Source: Enterobacter cloacae (lineage in GTDB: Bacteria; Pseudomonadota; Gammaproteobacteria; Enterobacterales; Enterobacteriaceae). Taken from it: DNA of 64,000 nt. Position 1 is the stretch's first letter. Each line of letters starts with the position of its first letter. A program made the translations under genes and the position numbers. Under the pieces are notes generated by a model that saw nothing but the letters and a program-made list of their open reading frames with translations, was not told where the DNA came from and did not search any database. Positions 1-9,888 of the stretch are shown here, piece after piece. The DNA lies in NCBI GenBank assembly GCA_014169315.1, contig AP022133.1, positions 992,001 to 1,056,000 of the forward strand. Reading direction: 5' to 3'.

Positions 1-1134
1 CAGAAGATGGCGAAAGTGGGCGTTAAAAACCCGCTGTTCCTGCTTGATGAGATCGACAAAATGTCTTCGGACATGCGTGGCGATCCGGCGTCAGCTCTGC
101 TGGAAGTGCTTGATCCAGAACAGAACGTGGCATTCAGCGATCACTACCTGGAAGTGGACTACGACCTGAGCGATGTGATGTTCGTGGCGACCTCCAACTC
201 CATGAACATTCCGGCACCGCTGCTGGACCGTATGGAAGTGATCCGTTTGTCCGGTTATACCGAAGATGAGAAGCTGAACATTGCGAAGCAGCACCTGCTG
301 CCGAAGCAGATTGAGCGTAATGCGCTGAAAGCTAACGAGTTGACGGTAGAAGACAGTGCAATTGTCGGTATTATTCGCTACTACACCCGTGAAGCCGGCG
401 TGCGTAGCCTTGAGCGTGAAATCTCCAAACTGTGTCGTAAGGCGGTTAAACAGCTGCTGCTGGATAAGAGCCTGAAACACATTGTGATTAACGGCGACAA
501 TCTGCATGCGTATCTGGGCGTTCAGCGCTTCGACTATGGGCGTGCGGACAACGAAAACCGCGTAGGCCAGGTCACCGGTCTGGCATGGACGGAAGTGGGC
601 GGCGATCTGCTGACCATTGAAACGGCCAGTGTGCCGGGTAAAGGCAAACTGACCTATACCGGTTCTCTGGGTGAAGTCATGCAAGAGTCCATTCAGGCTG
701 CTCTGACCGTGGTACGTGCGCGTGCAGAAAAACTGGGTATCAACCCGGATTTCTACGAAAAACGCGACATCCACGTTCACGTTCCTGAAGGGGCAACGCC
801 GAAAGATGGCCCAAGCGCAGGTATTGCCATGTGTACCGCTCTGGTCTCCTGTCTGACAGGGAACCCGGTGCGTGCTGATGTGGCGATGACGGGTGAAATC
901 ACCCTGCGTGGTCAGGTTCTGCCAATTGGTGGCTTAAAAGAAAAACTGCTGGCGGCACACCGTGGTGGGATCAAAATCGTATTGATCCCTGACGAAAACA
1001 AACGCGATCTGGAAGAGATTCCGGACAACGTTATTGCCGATCTGCAGATCCATCCGGTGAAACGCATTGAGGAAGTTCTGACTCTCGCACTGCAGAATGA
1101 GCCTTCCGGAATGCAGGTTGTAACCGCAAAATAG
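1..1134 (+). CDS. lon: Lon ATP-dependent protease, C-terminal part (5' end outside window)
   Basis: This is the last 377 codons of Lon, a cytosolic AAA+ serine protease that degrades misfolded and regulatory proteins; E. coli Lon is 784 residues. The reading frame is open from base 1, so the gene begins upstream. Visible are the Walker B segment (FLLDEIDKM, near the start), sensor-1 (VATSNS), and the C-terminal peptidase domain with the catalytic serine in KDGPSAG (about residue 272 of the fragment) and the catalytic lysine in the [12 protein letters not shown] stretch. The N-terminal substrate-binding domain, Walker A and the promoter are not in the window. A good intrinsic terminator follows, and hupB lies next downstream as in E. 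coli. Confidence 0.98.
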   Translation, partial: QKMAKVGVKNPLFLLDEIDKMSSDMRGDPASALLEVLDPEQNVAFSDHYLEVDYDLSDVMFVATSNSMNIPAPLLDRMEVIRLSGYTEDEKLNIAKQHLLPKQIERNALKANELTVEDSAIVGIIRYYTREAGVRSLEREISKLCRKAVKQLLLDKSLKHIVINGDNLHAYLGVQRFDYGRADNENRVGQVTGLAWTEVGGDLLTIETASVPGKGKLTYTGSLGEVMQESIQAALTVVRARAEKLGINPDFYEKRDIHVHVPEGATPKDGPSAGIAMCTALVSCLTGNPVRADVAMTGEITLRGQVLPIGGLKEKLLAAHRGGIKIVLIPDENKRDLEEIPDNVIADLQIHPVKRIEEVLTLALQNEPSGMQVVTAK

Positions 1135-1164
1135 TGACCTTGCGCAAATAGCGCCAAGAAAAAC

Positions 1165-1203
1165 AAGGCTGGAAAGTCATTTCGGACTTGCCAGCCTTTT
1201 TTT
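1165..1203 (+). terminator. lon intrinsic terminator
   Basis: An inverted repeat AAGGCTGG / CCAGCCTT is followed directly by a run of seven T, 30 bases after the lon stop codon. Confidence 0.85.
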
Positions 1204-1344
1204 GTATAGCTAATTTAGATTGCTGATTGGGTTAGCCATCAACAACGAGTGTTGTAAGGTCATGGCTGGCCTGATATAAATGCTGCGCGGTCGCGCTGTG
1301 AAGGATTCAGGCGCGATATAAATTATAAAGAGAGGAAGAGAACA

Positions 1345-1617
1345 GTGAATAAATCTCAACTGATTGACAAAATTGCTGCTGGTGCTGATATTTCTAAAGC
1401 TGCAGCTGGACGTGCGTTAGATGCATTAATTGCTTCTGTTACTGAATCTCTGCAGTCTGGGGACGACGTTGCACTGGTAGGCTTCGGTACTTTTGCTGTT
1501 AAAGAGCGTGCTGCCCGTACTGGCCGCAACCCTCAAACCGGTAAAGAGATCACCATTGCTGCCGCTAAAGTGCCGGGTTTCCGTGCAGGTAAAGCGCTGA
1601 AAGACGCAGTAAACTGA
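1345..1617 (+). CDS. hupB: DNA-binding protein HU-beta
   Basis: A 90-residue nucleoid protein, the HU-beta subunit that dimerises with HU-alpha and bends DNA without strong sequence preference. The protein is almost identical to E. coli HupB, including the flexible beta-arm with RNPQTG around residues 61-66 that inserts its proline into the minor groove. The start is a GTG, as in E. coli, preceded by a purine-rich AGAGAGGAAGAG ribosome site. It lies between lon and ppiD with its own terminator, so it is probably a single-gene transcript. Codon use is that of a highly expressed gene. Confidence 0.98.
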   Translation: MNKSQLIDKIAAGADISKAAAGRALDALIASVTESLQSGDDVALVGFGTFAVKERAARTGRNPQTGKEITIAAAKVPGFRAGKALKDAVN

Positions 1618-1650
1618 TTGCTTTCCCGTTTCCGGGAAGCTGAAAAGTAC

Positions 1651-1679
1651 AAGGGCGCATCATTTGATGTGCCTTTTTT
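1651..1679 (+). terminator. hupB intrinsic terminator
   Basis: The stem GGCGCATCA / TGATGTGCC is followed by six T, 34 bases after the hupB stop. Confidence 0.85.
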
Positions 1680-1829
1680 GTTTGTCCAGACCTGATTTGT
1701 GCGAGTTTATGCGAGTTGTGGGCTGACAATCGCCCTGTTTTCTTGTCACAATACGCCTTTACGCGCGACGGTCAGGATTTTCCGTCAGCGTCAGGTAACC
1801 AGTCACCTACAGCGGAGTGTTGTTACACC

Positions 1830-3704
1830 ATGATGGACAGCTTACGCACGGCTGCTAACAGTCTCGTGCTCAAGATTATTTTCGGTATCATTATCGTGTC
1901 GTTCATATTGACCGGCGTGAGCAGCTACCTTATTGGCGGTAGCGCGAACTATGCCGCAAAAGTGAATGGCCAGGAAATTAGCCGTGGGCAGTTCGAGAAC
2001 GCTTTTGCTGGTGAACGTAACCGTATGCAGCAACAGCTGGGCGACCAATTCTCTGAGCTGGCAGCGAACGAAGGTTATATGAAAACCCTGCGTCAGCAGA
2101 CGCTGAACCGACTCATTGACGAAGCACTGCTGGATCAGTATGCGAAAAGCCTGGGGCTGGGCATCAGCGACCAGCAGGTCAAAAAGGCTATCTTCGCGAC
2201 GTCAGCATTCCAGTCTAACGGCAAATTCGACAATACCCGTTACAACAGTATCGTCAACCAGATGGGTATGACGGCCGATCAATACGCGCAGGCTCTGCGT
2301 AATCAGCTGACCACTCAGCAACTCATTAATGCCGTTGTTGGCACAGATTTCATGCTCAAAGGTGAAACTGATGAGCTGGCTGCACTGGTGTCTCAGCAGC
2401 GTGTTGTGCGTGAAGCAACCATTGATGTGAATGCCCTGGCGGCTAAACAGCAGGTCAGCGACGCAGACGTTAACGCTTACTACGAGCAGAACAAGAACAA
2501 CTTTGTTGCCCCTGAGCAGTTCCGCGTAAGCTATATCAAGCTGGATGCGGCTGCACTGCAGGAAACTGCATCTGATGCGGAAATTCAGTCTTACTATGAC
2601 CAGCATCAGGATCAGTTCACTCAGCCTCAGCGTAACCGTTACAGCGTGATCCAGACCAAAACTGAGGCAGATGCCAAAGCGGTACTGGATGAGCTGAGCA
2701 AAGGCGCAGATTTCGCAACCGTGGCGAAAGCAAAATCCACCGACATTATCTCTGCCAAAAATGGTGGTGATATGGGCTGGCTGGAAGAGGGCACAACGCC
2801 TGACGAACTGAAAAATGCGGGTCTGAAAGACAAAGGCCAGATGTCTGGCGTTATTAAGTCTTCCGTTGGTTTCCTGGTCGCTCGTCTGGATGATATCGAA
2901 GCCGCGAAAACCAAGGCGCTGGCTGACGTGCGTGATGACATCGCGGCAAAAGTGAAGCAGGAAAAAGCGCTGGATGCCTACTACGCCCTGCAGCAGAAAG
3001 TGAGCGATGCGGCGAGCAACGATAACGAATCTCTGGCAGGTGCAGAGCAGGCGGCAGGTGTGAAAGCGGTTGAGACGGGCTGGTTTGGTCGTAACAACCT
3101 GCCGGAAGAACTGAACTTCAAACCGGTTTCTGATGCTATCTTCAATGGCGGTCTGGTCGGTGAGAACGGTACTCCGGGCAGCAACTCAGACATCATTACT
3201 GTTGACGGTGACCGTGCCTTCGTTCTGCGTGTCAGCGAGCACAAAGCTGAAGCGGTAAAACCGCTGGCAGAGGTCAAAGATCAGGTTGTTGCACAGGTTA
3301 AGCACAACAAAGCTGAACAGCAGGCAAAACTGGATGCTGAGAAGCTTCTGGTCGCTCTGAAAGCAGGTAAAGGCGATGACGCACTGAAAGCGGCGGGTCT
3401 GAGCTTCGGCGAGGCGAAAACGCTGAGCCGTACCGGTCAGGATCCTGTTAGCCAGGTGGTATTTGGCCTGAGCCTGCCGGCGAAGGACAAGCCAAGCTTC
3501 GGTACGACAACCGATATGCAGGGTAACGTGGTTCTGCTGGCACTTGATGAAGTCAAAGCGGGCACCATGCCAGAAGAGCAAAAGAAAGCGATGGTTCAGG
3601 GCATTACCCAGAACAACGCCCAGATTGCTTTCGAGGCGATGATGAGCAACCTGCGTAAAGACGCTAAAATTAAGCTGGGCGATATAATCACTCAGCAGCA
3701 ATAA
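1830..3704 (+). CDS. ppiD: PpiD, inner-membrane periplasmic folding chaperone (SurA-type PPIase family)
   Basis: A 624-residue protein anchored by one N-terminal membrane helix (about residues 16-36, KIIFGIIIVSFILTG) with the rest in the periplasm, where it assists proteins leaving the Sec translocon. The parvulin-like domain sits around residues 265-355 and is flanked by chaperone regions. The family is known to have little or no prolyl isomerase activity. The frame is open 38 codons further upstream, but the start was set at the ATG of MMDSLRTAANS, which gives the E. coli length (623) and places the membrane helix at the N terminus. It is followed by its own terminator. Confidence 0.97.
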   Translation: MMDSLRTAANSLVLKIIFGIIIVSFILTGVSSYLIGGSANYAAKVNGQEISRGQFENAFAGERNRMQQQLGDQFSELAANEGYMKTLRQQTLNRLIDEALLDQYAKSLGLGISDQQVKKAIFATSAFQSNGKFDNTRYNSIVNQMGMTADQYAQALRNQLTTQQLINAVVGTDFMLKGETDELAALVSQQRVVREATIDVNALAAKQQVSDADVNAYYEQNKNNFVAPEQFRVSYIKLDAAALQETASDAEIQSYYDQHQDQFTQPQRNRYSVIQTKTEADAKAVLDELSKGADFATVAKAKSTDIISAKNGGDMGWLEEGTTPDELKNAGLKDKGQMSGVIKSSVGFLVARLDDIEAAKTKALADVRDDIAAKVKQEKALDAYYALQQKVSDAASNDNESLAGAEQAAGVKAVETGWFGRNNLPEELNFKPVSDAIFNGGLVGENGTPGSNSDIITVDGDRAFVLRVSEHKAEAVKPLAEVKDQVVAQVKHNKAEQQAKLDAEKLLVALKAGKGDDALKAAGLSFGEAKTLSRTGQDPVSQVVFGLSLPAKDKPSFGTTTDMQGNVVLLALDEVKAGTMPEEQKKAMVQGITQNNAQIAFEAMMSNLRKDAKIKLGDIITQQQ

Positions 3705-3732
3705 TTACGTATCTGCTCGCAGATTTTCGTAA

Positions 3733-4233
<501 letters not shown>

Positions 4234-4332
4234 TTACGCAATTTCTTGCACTGCGGCAAAAATTTGCCAGGATAAAGAGGTCATACCAGTTGTGACCTCA
4301 AATCCTACAATAACAGTAAAGGCTATTGCGCT

Positions 4333-4731
4333 ATGCAGACAAAAATCAAAGTACGCGGTTATCACCTCGATGTTTACCAGCATGTGAACAACGCCCGTTA
4401 TCTCGAGTTTCTTGAAGAAGCACGCTGGGACGGGCTGGAAAACAGCGAAAGCTTTCAGTGGCTGACTGCGCACAACATCGCGTTTGTGGTCGTCAATATC
4501 AATATTAACTACCGTCGTCCCGCCGTGCTGGGGGATGTGCTTACCGTCACCAGCAAGGTACAACAGCTTAACGGGAAGAGCGGTGTACTCAGCCAGGTGG
4601 TGACGCTGGATCCTGAAGGGCAGGTGGTTGCCGACGCACTGATCACCTTTGTCTGTATCGATCTTAAAACCCAGAAAGCGCTGCCGCTGGAAGGGGAGTT
4701 GCGTGAAAAGCTGGAGTCGATGATCGTGTAG
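4333..4731 (+). CDS. fadM: FadM long-chain acyl-CoA thioesterase III
   Basis: A 132-residue 4-hydroxybenzoyl-CoA-thioesterase-type hotdog-fold enzyme that hydrolyses long-chain acyl-CoA, including dienoyl-CoA dead ends of beta-oxidation. The catalytic aspartate lies in the family motif LDVYQHVNNARY (Asp13), followed by the hotdog helix. Length equals E. coli FadM. It is the last plus-strand gene before the convergent queC. In E. coli it is repressed by FadR; I did not recognise a clear FadR site in the 100 bases upstream. Confidence 0.95.
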   Translation: MQTKIKVRGYHLDVYQHVNNARYLEFLEEARWDGLENSESFQWLTAHNIAFVVVNININYRRPAVLGDVLTVTSKVQQLNGKSGVLSQVVTLDPEGQVVADALITFVCIDLKTQKALPLEGELREKLESMIV

Positions 4732-4748
4732 GATTTGTTCCGGAGTAC

Positions 4749-4783
4749 CCGTGCTGTCGGTGTAAAACGTTTCGACAGCACGG
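4749..4783. terminator. Hairpin between convergent fadM and queC
   Basis: An 11-bp perfect inverted repeat CCGTGCTGTCG / CGACAGCACGG with a 13-base loop lies between the two convergent stop codons. There is no long T run on either side, so it may be a weak or factor-assisted terminator or an RNA 3'-end stabiliser. Confidence 0.5.
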
Positions 4784-4793
4784 CGGCGTTGCC

Positions 4794-5489
4794 TTATTTC
4801 AGCCCGGTCTTTTTCTGCATTGACGCCATCACGCCAGCCTTGTCAGCAAGGTAGTGATTCAGCCCATTAGCACGCAGATTACAGGCGGCGCACTGACCAC
4901 AACCGTCACCTTTAATGCCGTTGTAGCAGGTCAGGGTTTCGTTGCGAACCAAATCCAGCTTGCCCCAGTAGTCTGCCAGCGCCCAGGTTTCTGCTTTATC
5001 GAGCCACATCAGCGGCGTTTCAAAGCGGGTTTCCTTCGCCATACCCAGATTGACGGCATGGTTGAGCGCTCTGACGAATTCGTCACGGCAGTCCGGGTAG
5101 CCGGAAAAATCAGTCTCGCACACGCCGGTGATCACTGCTTCGGCTTTGACCTGGTAAGCATAAATCGCCGTCAGGGTCAGAAAGAGGATATTGCGGCCAG
5201 GTACAAAGGTATTTGGAATACCGCTGGCATCAGGTTCGTAATCAGGAACGGGGATACTGTCGCGGGTGAGGCTGCTTACGGCCAGTTCATTTAGCAGCGT
5301 AACGTCCAGCACCTTGTGCGCGCGTGCACCCAGTTTCAGCGCCAGTTCACGGGCAACGTCGATTTCAGCGCGGTGACGCTGACCATAATCGAAGGTGACG
5401 CAGTGAACTTCATCATATTGATGAAGAGCCTGAACCAGGCAGGTTGTGGAATCTTGTCCTCCGCTGAACACGACGACGGCACGTTTCAT
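4794..5489 (-). CDS. queC: QueC 7-cyano-7-deazaguanine synthase
   Basis: A 231-residue ATP-dependent enzyme that turns 7-carboxy-7-deazaguanine into preQ0 in the queuosine tRNA-modification pathway. The N terminus carries the PP-loop ATP-pyrophosphatase signature [11 protein letters not shown] (about residues 8-18). The C-terminal zinc site is visible as four cysteines in the stretch from CYNG to GCGQCAAC. Length equals E. coli QueC. It is on the minus strand, convergent with fadM and downstream of ybaE (66-base gap), with which it may share transcripts. Confidence 0.97.
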   Translation of the reverse strand: MKRAVVVFSGGQDSTTCLVQALHQYDEVHCVTFDYGQRHRAEIDVARELALKLGARAHKVLDVTLLNELAVSSLTRDSIPVPDYEPDASGIPNTFVPGRNILFLTLTAIYAYQVKAEAVITGVCETDFSGYPDCRDEFVRALNHAVNLGMAKETRFETPLMWLDKAETWALADYWGKLDLVRNETLTCYNGIKGDGCGQCAACNLRANGLNHYLADKAGVMASMQKKTGLK

Positions 5490-5555
5490 AAATCATCTCG
5501 ACAGTTACGGTAAAAACATCATGTTACCGTCTGACTGCAGTGGCGACCAGCTTCT

Positions 5556-7256
5556 TCATGATTTGGAGGCCGGAAGCCAGGCTTCTGTGAAATCAAACCA
5601 GCCGCGGGTGTTGAGCCGTATGCCATTGACCCCCGGTGGAGCGCTGATTTGATACTGGTAGTTAAACAGCGGTGTCAGCACCGCGTTTTCCATCAACTGG
5701 CTAAAAATGGCTTTCAGGCCGATATGCCGGGCCTGTTCATCGGCCTGGGTCTGGACTGCATCCAGCGTGGCCTGAAGATGAGCAAATTGCGGCGCACTCA
5801 GCAGGTGGGGCCAGAGCGTATCGCAACGGAGCCACTGCTCAAGCGTATATTCCGGCGCTTCGCCAATAAGCCGGTCTCCCATCATGATGTCTGCATCTGC
5901 AAGGTGCTGGCACCCGTCCCACGTTTTGGCATCGTGAAAGATAATCGTCAGTTCGCAGCCATGCCGGGCGAGATACTGCTTTAGCTGACTTGTCATGGTG
6001 TGTAACTCAACGGGCAAATGGTAAACCAGCGTCAGTTTTTCAGGCAGAGGAACGTGCGTTAAATCCGCCCAGTGGGGAATACACCACCCCGGAAGCAGTT
6101 CCTGGGTTGGGGTGATCAACCCTTCATTCAGCGGAAGTGTGTGCAGGAGTCTGGAGAGGTGGATGATATTAATGAGCCGCCTTGCCTGCATTTCGCTGAG
6201 GTGTGGGGTCTGTTTCAGGGTGAGATAACAGAAACCCAGACTGGTGCTGCTACTTACCAGCCGCAGGCTCTCCAGCTCTTCAGGCTCACCAATGGCGATT
6301 TGCACTGGATGACGGCAGCTTGTCCCCAGCCCATAGTCAAAAAGCTGTGGTGTGATCCAGTATTCAATCGCTTTCAGTAACGGGTGGCTAAGATGGTACT
6401 GCTCGTGGCTTTCCAGGCGAACCAAATCGGGATCGTACACGCTCAGTCTGAAGGGACCGCTTCCCGTCATGGGCTGGTCGGGGTGGGCAAGGCGACTGCA
6501 GTAGGTTGCCAGACGGTGGGCCAGCCAGAAATCTGGCTGATGCAGAATAAACGTCAGACACTGCGGATGCGTCACTTCAATGCGTAATACGCTCTGAAAC
6601 AGCTTACGCAGGGCAGGTAACGCCAGCAGCGCCGTCAGGCTTCGCTGTAGCTGTTGCGTCTCGATTTTATCGCCGTTGTGCCAGTGCAGCGTGGAACGGA
6701 TGTAAAAATGCCAGCGCAGGCCGTCAGGCGATACCTCCCAGTGATGCGCCAGATCGCCTGTGGGTTCACTGCTGTTGCCATTAAAGCGCGTCAGACCGGA
6801 GAAGACTTGCCCTGCCAGATGTTGCTCTGCCCGACCTGGTAAAAAACCTGGATGAAGCGGATCAAGCGAGCGGTAATAGGGAATACGCAGCGTCGGGGTA
6901 TCGTTTTGCCAAAGCCCACCCAGAAACGGATGCAGCAACGCACGTAACTCTTCGGGGGCAAGCTGCGCCAGTTCAAGGGCGTTATGCTGCTGCCCACTCT
7001 TCAGCGCCTCTTCCATCATCGTATTGCGCAGCGATTCCGGCGTCACGTGGAATGTCAGCTCACCGCGTTTGCCACGGCCAGACTGAGCATGCCAGCTTAG
7101 CCAGCCTGCCTCCTGCGCCTGACGTAAAAGCGTACGTACATGCCGCTCGCTGCAAAAACAGCGGCTGGCAAGTTCGGTGACGGTGGCCTGCTGTGGCGCA
7201 CCCTCAGAAGGTTGCCACAAACGTTGATACTGCTTAAGACGGTTAAGCTGGCGCAT
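5556..7256 (-). CDS. ybaE: YbaE, SgrR-family regulator with solute-binding-like domain
   Basis: A 566-residue protein with an N-terminal winged-helix DNA-binding domain of SgrR type (about residues 1-110; helix-turn-helix around VTELASRCFCSERHVRTLL) and a C-terminal domain resembling the periplasmic oligopeptide-binding fold (SBP_bac_5; IPYYRSLDPLHPGFL ... HHWEVSPDGLRWHFYIR). There is no signal peptide, so the binding domain presumably senses a ligand in the cytoplasm, as proposed for SgrR; the ligand is unknown. It is divergent from cof across a 101-base AT-rich gap and upstream of queC. Confidence 0.9.
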   Translation of the reverse strand: MRQLNRLKQYQRLWQPSEGAPQQATVTELASRCFCSERHVRTLLRQAQEAGWLSWHAQSGRGKRGELTFHVTPESLRNTMMEEALKSGQQHNALELAQLAPEELRALLHPFLGGLWQNDTPTLRIPYYRSLDPLHPGFLPGRAEQHLAGQVFSGLTRFNGNSSEPTGDLAHHWEVSPDGLRWHFYIRSTLHWHNGDKIETQQLQRSLTALLALPALRKLFQSVLRIEVTHPQCLTFILHQPDFWLAHRLATYCSRLAHPDQPMTGSGPFRLSVYDPDLVRLESHEQYHLSHPLLKAIEYWITPQLFDYGLGTSCRHPVQIAIGEPEELESLRLVSSSTSLGFCYLTLKQTPHLSEMQARRLINIIHLSRLLHTLPLNEGLITPTQELLPGWCIPHWADLTHVPLPEKLTLVYHLPVELHTMTSQLKQYLARHGCELTIIFHDAKTWDGCQHLADADIMMGDRLIGEAPEYTLEQWLRCDTLWPHLLSAPQFAHLQATLDAVQTQADEQARHIGLKAIFSQLMENAVLTPLFNYQYQISAPPGVNGIRLNTRGWFDFTEAWLPASKS

Positions 7257-7357
7257 GATAAACCCGGAACAATAATTATCATCTATTCACTATTACTTCC
7301 GTATATCTCACGTAATACTGATGCACAAGTTAATCGCATCACATTTCGGGAGTAATC

Positions 7358-8176
7358 ATGGCCAGGCTCGCTGCATTTGATATGGACGGTACTCTGTTAA
7401 TGCCGGATCACCGTTTAGGGGAGAAAACCCTGAGCACCCTGAAGCGCCTGCATGAACGTGATGTCACCCTGACGTTCGCCACTGGCCGTCATGTGCTGGA
7501 GATGCGCCATCTGCTGGGGGCATTTTCCCTTGATGCGTTCCTGATAACCGGTAACGGAACACGCATTCACTCCGTTGAAGGCGATGTGTTGCACCGTCGG
7601 GATCTCAACCCGGAAGTGGCGGATATCGTGCTACACAGCACCTGGGATACGCAGGCCAGCGTGCATGTCTTTAACGATGACGGCTGGTTTACCGGAAGTG
7701 AAATTCCTGAGCTGCTGCATGCACATGTTTACAGCGGTTTTAAGTACCAGCTTACCGATCTGCGTCGTATTCCTGCCCATGCGGTGACCAAGATCTGTTT
7801 CTGTGGCGATCACGACGATCTCTGCCGTTTACGTATTCAGCTGAATGAGGTTTTAGGCGACCGGGCGCACCTGACCTTCTCAGCAGTGGATTGTCTGGAA
7901 GTGCTGCCAGTGGGCTGTAATAAAGGCTCAGCCCTGGCGGTACTGAGTAACCACCTGGGCTTTACGATGCAGGATTGTATGGCGTTTGGCGACGCCATGA
8001 ATGACCGCGAGATGCTGGGTAGCGTCGGTCGCGGTCTGATAATGGGGAATGCGATGCCGCAGTTAATTGCAGAGCTTCCTCATCTGCCGGTTATCGGACA
8101 CTGCCGTAACGAAGCGGTGTCCCATTTTTTGACGCATTGGCTGGACAAAAACAACCTCCCGTATTCCCCCGAATAG
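7358..8176 (+). CDS. cof: Cof, HMP-PP / sugar-phosphate phosphatase (HAD family)
   Basis: A 272-residue HAD-superfamily phosphatase. In E. coli it hydrolyses the thiamin precursor HMP-PP and, less specifically, pyridoxal phosphate and sugar phosphates. Motif I is DMDGTLL at residues 8-14 (nucleophile Asp8, acid/base Asp10); motif IV is GDAMND near residue 211; between them lies the type IIB cap domain. The ATG at 7358 is preceded by TCGGGAGT, a good ribosome site. Divergent from ybaE, convergent with cdsH, sharing a terminator. Confidence 0.95.
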   Translation: MARLAAFDMDGTLLMPDHRLGEKTLSTLKRLHERDVTLTFATGRHVLEMRHLLGAFSLDAFLITGNGTRIHSVEGDVLHRRDLNPEVADIVLHSTWDTQASVHVFNDDGWFTGSEIPELLHAHVYSGFKYQLTDLRRIPAHAVTKICFCGDHDDLCRLRIQLNEVLGDRAHLTFSAVDCLEVLPVGCNKGSALAVLSNHLGFTMQDCMAFGDAMNDREMLGSVGRGLIMGNAMPQLIAELPHLPVIGHCRNEAVSHFLTHWLDKNNLPYSPE

Positions 8177-8191
8177 TGAGACCCTTCCAGC

Positions 8192-8219
8192 AAGCCAGAC
8201 TTCGGTCTGGCTTTTTTTT
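8192..8219. terminator. cof terminator (cof/cdsH convergent gap)
   Basis: Stem AAGCCAGAC, tetraloop TTCG, stem GTCTGGCTT followed by a run of T. It directly abuts the cdsH stop codon and terminates cof on the plus strand; on the minus strand only a weaker T run follows. Confidence 0.85.
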
Positions 8220-9264
8220 ATTTCACCCACTGCATAATCTGCGTTTTCCACGGCTCAATATCGCCAATATTGGCCTGCACCCATTCTGCGTTGTAATAGG
8301 TGTCGAGGTAACGTTCGCCGCTGTCGCACAGTAACGTGACGACAGAACCGGTACGGCCTTCTTCGCGCATCCGGACGGCAAGCTGCAGCGCGCCCCACAT
8401 ATTGGTACCGGTTGAGGCACCGACTTTACGACCAAGCTGTGTTTCCAGCCAGTGCGCCGTTGCAACGCTGGCGGCGTCCGGCACGCGGAGCATCTCATCC
8501 ACGACATCAGGAATGAACGAAGGCTCCACGCGCGGGCGGCCAATTCCTTCAATTTTACTGCCTACCGGGCTGCGCAGTTCTGCATTGCGGTTTTGCCAGT
8601 AGTCGAGGAACACGGAGTTCTGCGGGTCAACCACCATCAGTTGGGTATCGTAGCCCTGACAGCGGATGTAACGCCCGATGGTGGCGGATGTACCACCGGT
8701 ACCGGCGCTCATCACAATGTACGAGGGTACAGGGTGCGGCTCGTGGGTCATCTGACGGAAAATACTGTCGGCAATGTTGTTATTGCCGCGCCAGTCGGTG
8801 GCGCGTTCGGCGAAGGTGAACTGATCCATATAGTGACCGTTCAGTTCGCGTGCCAGCATTTCAGAGGCGGCATAGATTTCGCAGGCGCTTTCCACAAAGT
8901 GGCAGCGTCCGCCGTAAAATTCGATCTGCTCTATTTTGCGTTTCGCCGTACAGGAGGGCATCACGGCGATAAACGGCAGACCCAGCAGACGGGCAAAGTA
9001 GGCTTCGGATACGGCGGTTGAACCCGATGAGGATTCAATGATGGTGGTGCCTTCTTTGATCCAGCCGTTACATAAACCGTATAAGAATAGCGAACGCGCC
9101 AGGCGGTGCTTCAGGCTACCGGTTGGATGGGTGCTTTCATCCTTCAGGTAGAGCTGAATGCCAGCCAGTCCCGGCAGGGCGAGGCGGATTAAATGGGTAT
9201 CTGCCGAGCGCTGGTAGTCGGCATTGATTTCGCTGATGGCATGTTTAACCCAGGTGCTATTCAT
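8218..9264 (-). CDS. cdsH: CdsH-type PLP-dependent cysteine desulfhydrase
   Basis: A 348-residue fold-type II PLP enzyme of the cysteine synthase family. The PLP lysine is Lys52 in [10 protein letters not shown]; the phosphate-binding glycine loop is [10 protein letters not shown] (about residue 186); an SSSGSTA substrate loop is present. In Salmonella the homolog beside ybaO (STM0458, CdsH) degrades cysteine to pyruvate, ammonia and sulfide and protects against excess cysteine; E. coli K-12 lacks a gene here. The divergent neighbour decR encodes a cysteine-responsive regulator, which supports this role over biosynthesis. Function is assigned by family and context. Confidence 0.85.
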   Translation of the reverse strand: MNSTWVKHAISEINADYQRSADTHLIRLALPGLAGIQLYLKDESTHPTGSLKHRLARSLFLYGLCNGWIKEGTTIIESSSGSTAVSEAYFARLLGLPFIAVMPSCTAKRKIEQIEFYGGRCHFVESACEIYAASEMLARELNGHYMDQFTFAERATDWRGNNNIADSIFRQMTHEPHPVPSYIVMSAGTGGTSATIGRYIRCQGYDTQLMVVDPQNSVFLDYWQNRNAELRSPVGSKIEGIGRPRVEPSFIPDVVDEMLRVPDAASVATAHWLETQLGRKVGASTGTNMWGALQLAVRMREEGRTGSVVTLLCDSGERYLDTYYNAEWVQANIGDIEPWKTQIMQWVK

Positions 9265-9352
9265 CGTAGTTATCCGTTTGTCATTTTGTGCCCAGCATAG
9301 CGAAAAGCACAGAAAAAATTGTTGCTATCTGGCCTTTAAAATAGAATGAAGG

Positions 9353-9367
9353 GAGAAAAATTTTCTC
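9353..9367. promoter_or_regulatory. Candidate DecR/Lrp-type operator
   Basis: A perfect palindrome, GAGAAAA-A-TTTTCTC, ends 12 bases before the decR start codon in the cdsH-decR divergent gap. It fits the general Lrp/AsnC-family site shape (YAG ... AWATT ... CTR) at most positions. Assignment to DecR is inference. Confidence 0.45.
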
Positions 9368-9379
9368 TGTGAGGTGGGT

Positions 9380-9838
9380 ATGCTAGATAAAATTGACCGC
9401 AAGCTGCTTTCATTGCTGCAAAGCGACTGCACCCTCTCTTTGCAGGCGTTGGCAGATGCCGTTAATCTGACCACCACACCCTGCTGGAAGCGACTCAAGA
9501 AGCTGGAAGATGACGGCATTCTGTTGGGGCGCGTTGCGTTGCTGGACCCTGAAAAGCTGGGGCTTGGGCTGACGGCATTTGTGCTGATAAAAACGCAGCA
9601 CCACAGCAGCGAGTGGTATTGCCGCTTCGTGACCCAGGTTTCTGACATGCCGGAAGTACTCGGCTTCTGGCGTATGGCAGGGGAATACGATTATCTGATG
9701 CGCGTCCAGGTCGCCGATATGAAGCGTTATGATGATTTTTACAAGCGGCTGGTCAACAGCGTACCGGGCTTGTCGGACGTCACCTCAAGCTTTGCGATGG
9801 AACAGATTAAATACACCACCGCATTACCCATTGATTAA
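9380..9838 (+). CDS. decR: DecR, Lrp/AsnC-family cysteine-responsive regulator
   Basis: A 152-residue regulator (YbaO in E. coli, same length). N-terminal helix-turn-helix at about residues 18-45 ([20 protein letters not shown]), then a C-terminal RAM ligand-binding domain ([12 protein letters not shown] ... [16 protein letters not shown]). E. coli DecR activates the cysteine catabolism operon cyuPA; here a cysteine desulfhydrase gene is its divergent neighbour and likely target. The ATG at 9380 is chosen over a GTG two codons upstream because GAGG lies at the right spacing for the ATG and gives the E. coli N terminus. Confidence 0.93.
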   Translation: MLDKIDRKLLSLLQSDCTLSLQALADAVNLTTTPCWKRLKKLEDDGILLGRVALLDPEKLGLGLTAFVLIKTQHHSSEWYCRFVTQVSDMPEVLGFWRMAGEYDYLMRVQVADMKRYDDFYKRLVNSVPGLSDVTSSFAMEQIKYTTALPID

Positions 9839-9888
9839 TTAAATAACGTCCCGGCGTTGCCGGAATAATACCTTCAGGAACAAACCGC

